Position numbers and translations under genes: made by a program. From Carya illinoinensis (Eukaryota > Streptophyta > Magnoliopsida > Fagales > Juglandaceae), in assembly GCF_018687715.1 (NCBI RefSeq), contig NC_056758.1, positions 21,048,501-21,112,500 on the forward strand: a stretch of 64,000 nt of DNA, written 5' to 3'. Numbering within the stretch: the first letter of the stretch is position 1; the number at the start of each line of letters is the position of its first letter. Below are positions 12,058 through 21,867 of this stretch, piece after piece. Under the pieces are notes generated by a model. It had not been told where the DNA came from and did no database searches. It saw nothing but the letters and a program-made list of their open reading frames with translations.

Positions 12058-12075
12058 TGGTAATCAGAGCAAGGT
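12058..12075 (+). other. Primer-binding site, tRNA-iMet type (imperfect)
   Basis: TGGTAATCAGAGCAAGG follows the LTR end after two bases. It matches the usual plant initiator tRNA-Met complement (TGGTATCAGAGC) apart from one extra A. That insertion may reduce priming. It fixes the LTR boundary and the plus orientation. Confidence 0.8.
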
Positions 12076-12428
12076 TTCCAATCAGGTGTAATTCTATCTT
12101 TTATCTATTGCATCTTTAATTCTAGGGTTTCATTGTTCTAGGGTTGCAAAAAAAAAAAGTGCAGAAATTCGTTTTTCCTAGGGCTGGCAGATTACTCTAT
12201 TATTTTGGTTTCATGTTTATCAACATTGGTTGGCTAAGTTGCTTGTTTGAGGGCTGCCAAAATTTCCACCATATATAGGTTGGAAATTTCTGGAGTTTCT
12301 TGCATCTTTAAGTTTGTCAATTCCTTGGATTGTTGTTTCATTGATTCTCTTCTATTCCCTTGCCAATTTTTATGTGTTTGAATTCAGTTGTTTGATTGTT
12401 GCAATTGAATATTGCTGTTTTTGATTGA

Positions 12429-12523
12429 AATAGTGAGAAAAGAAAGGAAAAGAAAAGAAAAGAAGGAAAGGAAAAGAAAAGAAAAGAAAAGAAAGGAAAG
12501 GAAAAGAAAAGAAAAGAAAATCG
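12429..12523 (+). repeat. (AAAAG)n-like purine microsatellite
   Basis: Nearly pure A/G run built from GAAAA and GGAAA units in the leader of the deleted retroelement. It is simple-sequence expansion; no further function is visible. Confidence 0.85.
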
Positions 12524-12948
12524 AAAAAAAAAAATCTGAATTTTTATTTTATTTCAAAGGGGCATATATCATTATAGTTGGTATATTGTCTTGTGATTAC
12601 TCTTTCCCTTGTATCATTTCCTTGAGTCTTGTGTCATTTTATTCTTTCAGTGTTTTCTCTTGTTCTTGTTTCTTGGACCTAATTACTAGTTGGAATAAGA
12701 CAAGGTTGTATTGTCTTGATTTAGTTCAATTAGTTCTGAAAGAACTTGAGTGGGAAAACTCTTGAGGTAAAAGGCAAGAGAGTGTGAGATCATTATCGGG
12801 AAAAAGCCAATTAAGTGTGAAACACGAGTGGAGTGCTATTATTTGAGTGTAAACACGTAAGATAGAGAGTGTGAGGTCTTTTTCCACTAACATTCTTTTT
12901 TGTGCAGCACATACAATGACTCATTAAAGTGACTCATAACCAAAGGGG

Positions 12949-15012
12949 ATGTCAAATAATTCATTTGCGCTGCAAGCCATGCAACAACAATTTGAGCAGT
13001 TGAACATGGTGTTGGGAGAAGTAAGGGATAGGATGGATCAACGGGGTGCAGTGATTAGAAATCTACAAAGTGGGAAAGATAGGAGGAGACATGAGCCTAG
13101 TATTGAGAATAGGTACGATAAGAATGAAGAGTATGGCGAGTCTCTTGTTGGTAGGCATGCTCCCAATACAGAATTTAAGATGGATGATATAGAGCAACAA
13201 AGAGAGAACATTTTTCATACTAGATGCCACATCAACAACAAGGTATGTAGTATGATAATTGATGCGGGAAGTTGTACTAATGTTGCTAGCATTACTTTAG
13301 TTGAGAAATTGAATTTACCTACCTTGAAACACCCTAGACCATACAAGTTGCAGTGGTTGAATGATTGTGGGGAGGTTAGGGTAAATAAGCAAGTGCTAGT
13401 TTCTTTTTCAATTGGGAAGTACAAGGATGAGGTGCTTTGTGATGTAGTGCCTATGCATGCTGGCCATATTTTGTTGGGGAGGCCATGGCAGTGTGATAGG
13501 AGAGTGATCCATGATGGATTTAGGAACATGTACAGTTTTGAAAATGATGGAAAAATAATCAAACTTGCTCCTTTAACCCCAACACAGGTCCATGAGGACC
13601 AACTCAAGTTGAAAAGTGAGGTTGATCAAAAAAGAAAGAGTAAAAGTGAGGTTGGGGAAGAAAGAAATAGTGAAACCTCAAGAAAAAGAGAGAATGAGTT
13701 GAAAAACAATTGTGAGGCTGAGAGTTCAAAAAAAGATGTTGAAAAAGGGATTGAAAGAAAGGAGAGTGTAAAGGAAAAAGAGAGTGAAAGAAATGAGGGT
13801 GATGTTAAAACCACAAGAAAAAAAGAGAGTGAAAAGAAAGATGAGAGCGAAGAAAGTGAGAGAAAAACAAAGAGAGAAGTGAGTTTTTATGCTAAGGCAA
13901 ATTTTAATACTAACGAACTTAACAAATCTTTGCCTAGTGTTGTTATCTCTTTGTTGCAGGGATATGAGGTCATGATTCCTAGCGGTGTGTTTAGTGGATT
14001 GCCACCTATTAGAGAGATAGAGCAATATATTGATCTTGTGCCAGGTGTGACAATCCCTAACCGACCTTTATTTGAAGAGCATAAGTCCTTGACGCACTTG
14101 AAGGGACAAGTTAAGTTGGATAGAATGCATGCCAAGTGGGTTCAATTCATTGAGACCTTTCCTCATGTAATTCAGTACACATATGGTAAGAGAAATCTTG
14201 TATTTGAAGCATTATCAAGAAGGTATGTCCTTGTCTTCATTTTGGATGCAAAGTTATTGAGATTTCAATATGACAAGAACTTGTTTGTTAATGATGATGG
14301 CTTGGCTAGTGTGTATGAAGTACGTAAGAAAGCATCGTTTTCTCAATTATATAGACTAGATTGGTACTTGTTTAGAGAGAAAAGACTTTGTGTGCCTACT
14401 AGTCTTATGCGTGAGTTGCTTGTGCATGGATGTGGTCTGTTGAGAAATTTTGATATAAAGAGGACTTTAGACGTCTTGCATGACCATTGGTGGGAGTACT
14501 ACTTGCCATTCATTAAGTTTGCATATAGTTGGAGTGGTCACTTTGGTATAAAGAATATTTTAGGCATAATGCATGAATATTGGTGGGAGTATTGTTTCCC
14601 ATTCATTAAGTTTGCATATAGTTGGAGTGGTCACTTTGGTGTAAAGAAGAGTTTACGTGTATTACATGAAAACTTTTGGGAGTATGGTTTGCCATTCATT
14701 GAGATCGCATATAATTGGAATGGTCATTTTGGTGTAAGGAAGACTTTAAATGTGTTTCATGAACGTTTGTGGGAGTATCATTTTCCAATTATTGAATTGT
14801 TACATGAACGTTTGAGAGAGTATCATTTGTCATTTATAGAGTTTGCATATAATAGGATCATGCATAACGCTACTTCATATTGTCCTTTCGAAATTATTTA
14901 TGGTTTTAATCCATTTATTTCTTTTGATTCAATGCATTTACCTGTTGATGACAGAAGTAGCTTGGATGGACATTTCCAAATTCTGATGAAGTTAATGATA
15001 CTTCATATCTAG
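12949..15012 (+). CDS. Deleted-derivative gypsy-type Gag-protease-pol fusion ORF
   Basis: A 687-codon ORF from the first ATG after the leader. Residues 1-83 look like a Gag N-terminus (QQQFEQLNMVLGEVRDRM) without a zinc knuckle. Residues 88-215 are an aspartic protease with DAGS at 105-108 and HILLGRPW at 173-180. Residues 220-325 are a highly charged linker. Residues 350-373 are the pre-RT region, joined directly to the RNase H end (380-426); RT palm motifs are absent. Residues 490-512 are a broken integrase zinc-binding region, 510-617 the 31-residue tandem repeat, and 618-670 the integrase tail. The D-D-E core is gone. Compared with copy 1, a 1-bp deletion near 14984 shifts the frame and truncates the C-terminus. 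It cannot be autonomous. That so many joins remain in frame is unusual. A non-autonomous protein-coding element or chance are both possible. Confidence 0.85.
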   Translation: MSNNSFALQAMQQQFEQLNMVLGEVRDRMDQRGAVIRNLQSGKDRRRHEPSIENRYDKNEEYGESLVGRHAPNTEFKMDDIEQQRENIFHTRCHINNKVCSMIIDAGSCTNVASITLVEKLNLPTLKHPRPYKLQWLNDCGEVRVNKQVLVSFSIGKYKDEVLCDVVPMHAGHILLGRPWQCDRRVIHDGFRNMYSFENDGKIIKLAPLTPTQVHEDQLKLKSEVDQKRKSKSEVGEERNSETSRKRENELKNNCEAESSKKDVEKGIERKESVKEKESERNEGDVKTTRKKESEKKDESEESERKTKREVSFYAKANFNTNELNKSLPSVVISLLQGYEVMIPSGVFSGLPPIREIEQYIDLVPGVTIPNRPLFEEHKSLTHLKGQVKLDRMHAKWVQFIETFPHVIQYTYGKRNLVFEALSRRYVLVFILDAKLLRFQYDKNLFVNDDGLASVYEVRKKASFSQLYRLDWYLFREKRLCVPTSLMRELLVHGCGLLRNFDIKRTLDVLHDHWWEYYLPFIKFAYSWSGHFGIKNILGIMHEYWWEYCFPFIKFAYSWSGHFGVKKSLRVLHENFWEYGLPFIEIAYNWNGHFGVRKTLNVFHERLWEYHFPIIELLHERLREYHLSFIEFAYNRIMHNATSYCPFEIIYGFNPFISFDSMHLPVDDRSSLDGHFQILMKLMILHI
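14478..14801 (+). repeat. 93-bp in-frame tandem repeat, copy 2
   Basis: The same array as at 10846-11169 displaced by 3632 bp: three 93-bp units and a 45-bp partial unit. Few base differences separate the copies (for example GATGTAAAG versus GGTGTAAAG in the third unit). Identical unit number in both shows that amplification predates duplication of the element. Confidence 0.9.
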
Positions 15013-15107
15013 TGGATCTTCCAGGTAAGTATCATGTGTTTGCTATTTTCAATGTTACTGATGTTTTTCCCTTTGATCTAGGTGGAGATTCGAGGTCGAA
15101 TCGTTTT

Positions 15108-15121
15108 GAGGAGAGGGGGAA
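15108..15121 (+). other. Polypurine tract of copy 2
   Basis: GAGGAGAGGGGGAA immediately before TGATGGGCCC of LTR B, identical to the tract of copy 1. Confidence 0.85.
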
Positions 15122-15924
15122 TGATGGGCCCCAAGGCGGACCAAGTCTTAAGGATCAATTACAAGATTAAGAGCCACGAAGATCAAGAGAGCAATGCAAG
15201 AATTGGTGCAATCCAATTGGGATCAAGCTAGCAAGAGCCCAACACTCATGACGGGCTTGAAAGAAGGAGAACCAATTTTGTTCCACTTGATCCAAGCTAT
15301 AGAAGACACGACTTGGGCCTATTGTTATGGAAGGCCATGGATTTATTTATTTCATTAAAAGGGCTTAATTTATTAGTCAAATGAATTAATCAAGAATAAT
15401 TGGGCTCCGGGGATGTCCAGCCCACACGTCTTATTTCTAATGAACTAGGGTTTGGGGAAGGCCTTGTATTTTGGCCAAGGGTTTATTCGGAAAGTTATAA
15501 TTTTATGTCTTACTAGGGTTTCAGAAGTTACTGTAGCGCGGCGTATGGCACTGTTCACTCTACAGTACCCGACGCATTGTTTACTTAGGGTTTTTGGGGA
15601 TTGTCTATTTAAACCAATTGTAACCTCATTTGAGAGGCAGACTATATGGAATTGTGATTGAGAGTTGAGTGATCTCCTCTTGTTCTTCTTGAACTTCTGA
15701 ACTTATCAAGGGTAAATCAGAACCTTTGTGGCGTTCTTCCTTTGTAATCTAGGTTCTTGAGACGGGTTCTTCAATGGGTCTAGATTTTGATATAATCTAG
15801 GTTCTTTGAACGGGTTCTCATCGGGTCTAGATTCTCCATCCATATACCTGAGTTTGGCTTTCTTGGGGTTGTTTTTCCAGTATTGTTGTTGGGTCTCAAA
15901 GCAAGTCTATTGGGGTTCACATCA
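15122..15924 (+). mobile_element. LTR B, full length (803 bp)
   Basis: Starts TGATGGGCCC after the polypurine tract and ends GGTTCACATCA, where satellite resumes at CTTGGACTCGAGG. It retains the ~238 bp missing from LTR A, including an imperfect palindrome at 15529-15567 with a TACTGTAGCG left arm. A TATA-like TATTTAAA lies at 15606-15613. Outside the deletion it differs from LTR A by only a few substitutions, which suggests fairly recent activity. No target duplication can be tested because the left end of the locus is truncated. Confidence 0.88.
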
Positions 15925-18900
15925 CTTGGACTCGAGGGAAACCAAATGAATGGTTTATGTGGCTTCAAATCGAGGAATGAAAGGAAAGACTGGTTTTTTT
16001 TTTGTAAATTGGTCCACTGCAAGAACTAAACTTGTATGGTAAAGCATGGGTGTCAAAGATGAAATTTTCCTTGTGAGAATGGTCTAAAAGGCTTTGCGTA
16101 CGGGCCAACTTGTCGCAACGGGTATGAAGGATCGCGTAGGTGCCGATTGGCAGTGATTCGAGCTTTACCGACATGGAAGTCTTTCATGTCTTAGATAAAG
16201 CCTAATCTTCTAATTCAATCTCAGAACGTTGGAAAATGACAAGAAAAGTAATATGATCCGAAAGAAAAATATGGTTACAAAGAACCAACAAGGAAATTAA
16301 ACTCAAAACATTGTTGAGAGATGACTAATCTTGTGCAAGTCGATTACATCCGTTGAATCAGGCTGAAAGCTTAACGATGGGGTAGATGGAGAAGCTTAGG
16401 GGCATGTGGCACTTCCTGAAGTTGAGGAAACTAATTGTAAGGCTTAGGTTGGCTTCAAATTGAAGAATGAAAGAAAAGATGGGTTTCTTGTTGTAACTTC
16501 GTCCAATGCCAGAACTGAACTAGTATGGTTGAGGTTGGGTGCAAAGGATGACATTTCCCATGAGGAAATGGTGTAAATGCCATGAGCTAGAGGCCTACTT
16601 GTCGCAATGCACAAGAAAGAGAACTTAGGTCGGATTGGCAGTCATTTCAGCATTATTCACATGGCTTTTCTTTTATTGACAGGTTTTGGATCCAGCCTAA
16701 GCTTATAATTCAGTCTTAGAGTTATGCGAAACAACAAAGAAAGTAATAAGGTCCGTATAAAAAAGGTTACAAAGAACTAAAATGGAAAATAAGCCGAAAA
16801 CATTCTTGAGAGATTACTAATCTTGTGTAAGTCAATTACTTCCCTTAATTCAACGTTAAAGCATAACCACGGGTAGATGGGAACGTTAGGGATGGTGGCA
16901 CTTCTTGGACTCGAGGGAAACCAAGTTTATTGTTTATGTAGGCTTCAAATCGAGGAATGAAACGAAAGACTGGTTTCTTTGTGTAAATTGGTCCTCTGCA
17001 AGAACTAAACTTCTATGGTAAAGGTTGGGTGTAAACGCTGAAATTTTCCTTGTGAAAATGGTCGAAAAGGCTTTGGCTACGGGCCAACTTGTTGTAACTG
17101 GTATGAAGGATCGCGTAGGTGCCGATTGGCAGTGATTCGAGCTTGATCGACATGGAAGTCTTTCATGTCTTAGATAAATCCTAATCTTCTAATTCAATCT
17201 TAGAGCATTGGAAAAAGACAAGAAAAGCAATCTGATCCGAATGAAAAATACAGTTACAAAGAATCAACAAGGAAATTAAACTGAAAACATTGTTGAGAGA
17301 TGACTAATCTTGTGTAAGTCGATTACATCCTTTGAATCAGGCTGAAAGCTTAACGATCGGGTAGATGGGGAAGCTTAGGGGCATGTGGCACTTCTTGAAG
17401 TTGAGGAAACTAATTGTAAGGCTTAGGTTGGCTTAAAATTGAAGAATGAAACAAAAGATGGGTTTCCTGTTGTAACTTCGTCCAATGCCGGAACTGAACT
17501 AGTATGGTTGAGGTTGGGTGCAAAGGATGACATTTCCCATGAGGAAATAGTGTAAATGGCATAAGCTAGAGGCCTACTTGTTGCAATGCACAAGAAAGAG
17601 AACTTAGGTCGGATTGGCAGTCATATCAGCATTATTCACATGGCTTTTCTTTTATTAACAGGTTTTGGAGCCAGCCTAAGCTTCTAATTCAGTCTTAGAG
17701 TTATGCGAAACAACAAAGAAAGTAATAAGGTCCGTATAAAAAAGGTTACAAAGAACGAAAATGGAAATTAAGCCGAAAACATTCTTGAGAGATTACTAAT
17801 CTTGTGTAAGTCAATTACTTCCCTTAATTCAACGTTAAAGCATAACCACGGGTAGATGGGAACGTTAGGGATGGTGGCACTTCTTGGACTCGAGGGAAAC
17901 CAAATGAATGGTTTATGTGGGCTTCAAATCGAGGAATGAAACGAAAGACTGGTTTTTTTTTTTGTAAATTGGTCCACTGCAAGAACTAAACTTGTATGGT
18001 AAAGCTTGGGTGTCAAAGATGAAATTTTCCTTGTGAGAATGGTCTAAAAGGCTTTGGCTACGGGCCAACTTGTCGCAACGGGTATGAAGGATCGCGTAGG
18101 TGCTGATTGGCGGTGATTCGAGCTTTACCGACATGGAAGTCTTTCATGTCTTAGATAAAGCCCAATCTTCTAATTCAATCTCAGAACGTTGGAAAATGAC
18201 AAGAAAAGCAATATGATCCGAATGAAAAATACGGTTACAAAGAACCAACAAGGAAATTAAACTGAAAACATTGTTGAGAGATGACTAATCTTGTGTAAGT
18301 CGATTACATCCTTTGAATCAGGCTGAAAGCTTAACGATGGGGTTGATGGGGAAGCTTAGGGGCATGTGGCACTTCCTGAAGTTGAGGAAACTAATTGTAA
18401 GGCTTAGGTTGGCTTCAAATTGAAGAATGATAGAAAAGATGGGTTTCTTGTTGTAACTTCGTCAAATGCCAGAACTGAACTAGTATGGTTGAGGTTGGGT
18501 GCAAAGGATGACATTTCCCATGAGGAAATGGTGTAAATGCCATGAGCTAGAGGCCTACTTGTCGCAATGCACAAGAAAGAGAACTTAGGTCGGATTGGCA
18601 GTCATTTCAGCATTATTCACATGGCTTTTCTTTTATTGACAGGTTTTGGATCCAGCCTAAGCTTATAATTCAGTCTTAGAGTTATGCGAAACAACAAAGA
18701 AAGTAATAAGGTCCGTATAAAAAAGGTTACAAAGAACTAAAATGGAAAATAAGCCGAAAACATTCTTGAGAGATTACTAATCTTGTGTAAGTCAATTACT
18801 TCCCTTAATTCAACGTTAAAGCATAACCACGGGTAGATGGGAACGTTAGGGATGGTGGCACTTCTTGGACTCGAGGGAAACCAAATTTATTGTTTATGTA

Positions 18901-19466
18901 GGCTTCAAATCGAGGAATGAAACGAAAGACTGGTTTCTTTGTGTAAATTGGTCCTCTGCAAGAACTAAACTTCTATGGTAAAGGTTGGGTGTAAACGCTG
19001 AAATTTTCCTTGTGAAAATGGTCGAAAAGGCTTTGGCTACGGGCCAACTTGTCGTAACTGGTATGAAGGATCGCGTAGGTGTCGATTGGCAGTGATTCGA
19101 GCTTGATCGACATGGAAGTCTTTCATGTCTTAGATAAATCCTAATCTTCTAATTCAATCTTAGAGCATTGGAAAAAGACAAGAAAAGCAATCTGATCCGA
19201 ATGAAAAATACGGTTACAAAGAACCAACAAGGAAATTAAACTGAAAACATTGTTGAGAGATGACTAATCTTGTGTAAGTCGATTACATCCTTTGAATCAG
19301 GCTGAAAGCTTAACGATGGGGTAGATGGGGAAGCTTAGGGGCATGTGGCACTTCCTGAAGTTGAGGAAACTAATTGTAAGGCTTAGGTTGGCTTCAAATT
19401 GAAGAATGAAATAAAAGATGGGTTTCTTGTTGTAACTTCGTCCAATGCCGGAACTGAACTAGTATG
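15925..19466. repeat. Satellite block 2, ~1.96-kb tetramer period
   Basis: A-B satellite of the subfamily seen at about 8960-10297, with A copies that have a poly-T run after GACTGG (15991 and 17950) and A copies reading TTTATTGTTTATGTAGG (16925 and 18886). These markers recur at offsets of about 1959-1961 bp, so the local unit is four monomers. No gene is present. Confidence 0.88.
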
Positions 19467-20245
19467 TGATGGGAACCAAGGCAAGCCTACTCTTAAAGAT
19501 CCTTTGCAAGTTCCAAATGGGCCAATTACAAGATCGAGAGCCAAGAAGATCAAGGAAGCAATGCAAGGATTAGTACAAACCACTTGGGAAGAAGCTAGCA
19601 AGAGCCCAACACTCAAGATAGGCTTGAAAGAAGAGAACCAGCTTTGATCCACTTGATCCAAGTTGTGGAAGACTTGACTTAGAAATATGGCCTTTCGATA
19701 TTAAGGTTTTCAATTTGTTTAAAGGATTTTTATTATTAGTTTTGAATAAGTGGGCTTGAGGATGCTTAACCTACATATGTCTTACTTATTTGAAATAGGG
19801 TTTAGAAGTACTGTAGCATGACACTGTTCACGCTACAGTTCCCGCGGCTACTGTTCACCAAGGGCATTTTTGAGAGAAAGGGTCTCAAACTTTAGTCTAG
19901 GGTTTTATCATGTTTTGGGGAGGGTATTTAAAGGATGTAGCAGCCATTTCAAGGCAGACATTATTTTATTTCGAATTTTAATTGTGAGTGAGTTTTCTCC
20001 TCTTATTCTTAATTGAACTCTTGAACTTATCAAAGGTAAATCATAACCTTTGTGGCGTTCCTCCTTGTAATTTGGGTTCTTGAGACGAGATTTCAAAGGG
20101 TCTAGATTTTGATATAATCTAGGTTCTTGAAACGAGTTCTCAACGGGTCTAAATTCTCCATCCATAGACTTGAGTTTGGCATTCTTGGATAAGTTTTCAA
20201 ATTGATTGTGGGTTCAAGGGATTCTCTTCCCGCGGGTTCATATCA
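19467..20245 (+). mobile_element. LTR C (779 bp), divergent 5' LTR
   Basis: Begins TGATGGGAACC directly after satellite GAACTAGTATG and ends GGTTCATATCA. It aligns with LTRs A, B and D over the TACTGTAGC palindrome (about 19809-19840), TATTTAAA (19925-19932) and TTCTTGAGACGAGA. It differs by many substitutions and indels, and is clearly less like LTR D, its partner, than D is like A and B. The PBS is missing: coding sequence starts within ten bases of the LTR end. Confidence 0.82.
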
Positions 20246-20262
20246 TTTGAAACGACATATCT

Positions 20263-21117
20263 ATGGATTTTGTTTTGGGGCTACCTAGGACCAAAAGGGG
20301 CAGAGATTCTATTTTTGTGGTTGTGGATAGATTTAGTAAGATGGCACATTTCATTCTATGCCATAAAACAGATGATGCCACAAACATAGCTGACTTGTTT
20401 TTCAGGGAGATAGTACGACTCCATGGTATTCCCAGGAGTATTGTTTCTGATAGGGATGTTAAATTCCTTAGCTACTTTTGGAAGGTGTTGTGGGGGAAAT
20501 TGGGTACCAAACTCCTATTTTCCACTACTTGTCATCCGCAGACTGATGGTCAGACTGAAGTAGTTAATAGGACCTTAACTCAGCTTTTACGCACTGTTGT
20601 TCATAAGAATTTAAAAACTTGGGAGGATTGTTTGCCATTCATAGAGTTTGCATATAATAGGACCATGCATACTACTACTTCATATTCTCCTTTTGAAATT
20701 GTTTATGGATTCAATCCGCTTACCCCTTTAGATTTGATGCCTTTACCAATTGATGGCAGGAGTAGCTTGGATGGACAAAAGAAGGCGGAATTGGTGAAGT
20801 CACTCCATGAGAGGGTACGGCTTCAAATTGTGCAAAAGAATGAAAGGGTTGCTTCCCAAGCCAATAAAGGGCGAAGGCGTGTCATCTTTGAACCTGGAGA
20901 TTGGGTTTGGGTTCACATGCGCAAAGAAAGATTCCCAGTTCATCAGAGGACTAAGTTGCATCCTCGAGGAGAGGGACCTTTCCAAATCCTTGAGAAAATT
21001 AATGACAATGCCTATAAAGTGGATCTCCCAGGTGAGTATAAAGTGTCTCCTTTTGAGGAGAGGGGGAATGATGGGCCCCAAGGCAGATCAAGTCTTAAGG
21101 ATCAATTACAAGATTAA
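20263..21117 (+). pseudogene. Integrase-core fragment of a gypsy element
   Basis: A 284-codon frame; homology starts slightly upstream at 20254 (Asp-Ile-Ser before the ATG), with an in-frame stop before that. It covers the retroviral-type integrase core. The likely triad is Asp2 (MDFVLGLP), Asp63 (VSDRDVKF) and Glu99 (GQTEVVNR), giving 35 residues between the last two. It also has the tail [11 protein letters not shown]...[11 protein letters not shown] and a GPY/F module ([17 protein letters not shown], 235-251). The HHCC zinc-binding domain, RT, RNase H, protease and Gag are missing. After GEYKVS the frame jumps to PFEERGNDG across an internal deletion, then runs through the polypurine tract and ends 48 bases into LTR D. 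Catalytic residues look intact, but it has no complete promoter-to-ORF context and is probably inactive. Confidence 0.88.
21055..21068 (+). other. Polypurine tract of the chimeric element
   Basis: GAGGAGAGGGGGAA abutting TGATGGGCCC, the same tract as in the tandem locus, which places LTR D in the same family as LTRs A and B. Confidence 0.83.
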
Positions 21118-21867
21118 GAGCCATGAAGATTAAAGGAGCAATGCAAGAATTGGTGCAATCCAATTGGGATGAAACTAGCAAGAGCCCAACACACATGATG
21201 GGCTTGAAAGAATGAGAACCAGTTTTGATCCACTTGATCCAAGCTATGAAAGACACGACTTGAGCCGATTGTTATTAAAGACCATGGACTTATTTATTTC
21301 ATTGAAATGGCTTATTTTATTAGTCAAAGGAATTATTCTAGAATAATTGGGCTTGGGAGATGTCTAGCCCATATGTCTTATTTCTAATGAACTAGGGTTT
21401 TTGGGAAGGCCTTGTATTTTGGCCAAGAGCATATTTGGAAAGTTATTAAATTATGTGAAATAGGGTTTTAGAAGTTACTGTAGCGCGGCACTGTTCACGC
21501 TACAGTACCCACGGGACTATTCCTTTAGGGTTTTGAGAATTGTTTATTTAAGGCACTTGTAGCCTCATTTGAGAGGTAAGACATTTTTTTATTGAATTTT
21601 CATTGTGAGTGAGTTTTCTCCTCTTGTTCTTAATTGAACTCTTGAACTTATCAAAGGTAAATCACAACCTTTGTGGCGTTCCTCCTTGTAATTTGGGTTC
21701 TTGAGACGAGATTTCATTGGGTCTAGATTTTAATATAATCTAGGTTCTTGAAACTAGATCTCAACGGGTCTAAATTCTCCATCCATAGACTTGAGTTTGG
21801 CGTTCTTGGGTTTGTTTTTCCAATATCGTTGTTGGGTCTCAAAGCGAGTCGATTGGGGTTCACATCA
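21069..21867 (+). mobile_element. LTR D (799 bp), 3' LTR of the chimeric element
   Basis: Starts TGATGGGCCC and ends GGTTCACATCA, after which satellite resumes at GAAGTCTTTCATG. It resembles LTR B closely in structure. It carries a perfect 10-bp inverted repeat at 21476-21507 (TACTGTAGCG / CGCTACAGTA, 12-base loop) and a TATA-like TATTTAAG at 21545-21552. The 5-bp sequences flanking LTR C (GTATG) and LTR D (GAAGT) do not match, so there is no target-site duplication. Confidence 0.85.
21476..21507 (+). promoter_or_regulatory. LTR palindrome (10-bp stem)
   Basis: TACTGTAGCG and CGCTACAGTA form a perfect inverted repeat around a 12-base loop containing CACTGTTCA. Imperfect versions sit at the same place in LTR B (15529-15567) and LTR C (19809-19840), upstream of the TATA-like box. 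A hairpin or dyad protein-binding site in U3 is possible. Confidence 0.6.

Larger units (their letters stand above)
12056..12948 (+). other. Non-coding leader of the complete deleted copy
   Basis: About 890 bp between the PBS and the ORF start. It is T-rich with no supported coding frame. A purine microsatellite of AAAAG/GGAAAAG units occupies about 12429-12523. The open frame across that tract is low-complexity lysine/arginine/glutamate and is not considered a gene. A length-variable leader is usual for plant gypsy elements. Confidence 0.7.
10298..15924 (+). mobile_element. Tandem deleted-derivative gypsy-type locus (internal-LTR-internal-LTR)
   Basis: Order: truncated internal region, LTR A, PBS, leader, ORF, polypurine tract, LTR B. 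Sharing one LTR between two internal regions is the expected product of unequal LTR-LTR recombination, followed here by deletion of the left end. Satellite phase does not continue across the locus: the left flank stops about 328 bp into an A monomer, and the right flank starts about 32 bp into an A monomer. Confidence 0.85.

Noticed and set aside
12412..12765. 117-codon frame over the (AAAAG)n tract
   Set aside because: Its first third is translated microsatellite, and the rest is a T-rich leader between PBS and the real ORF.
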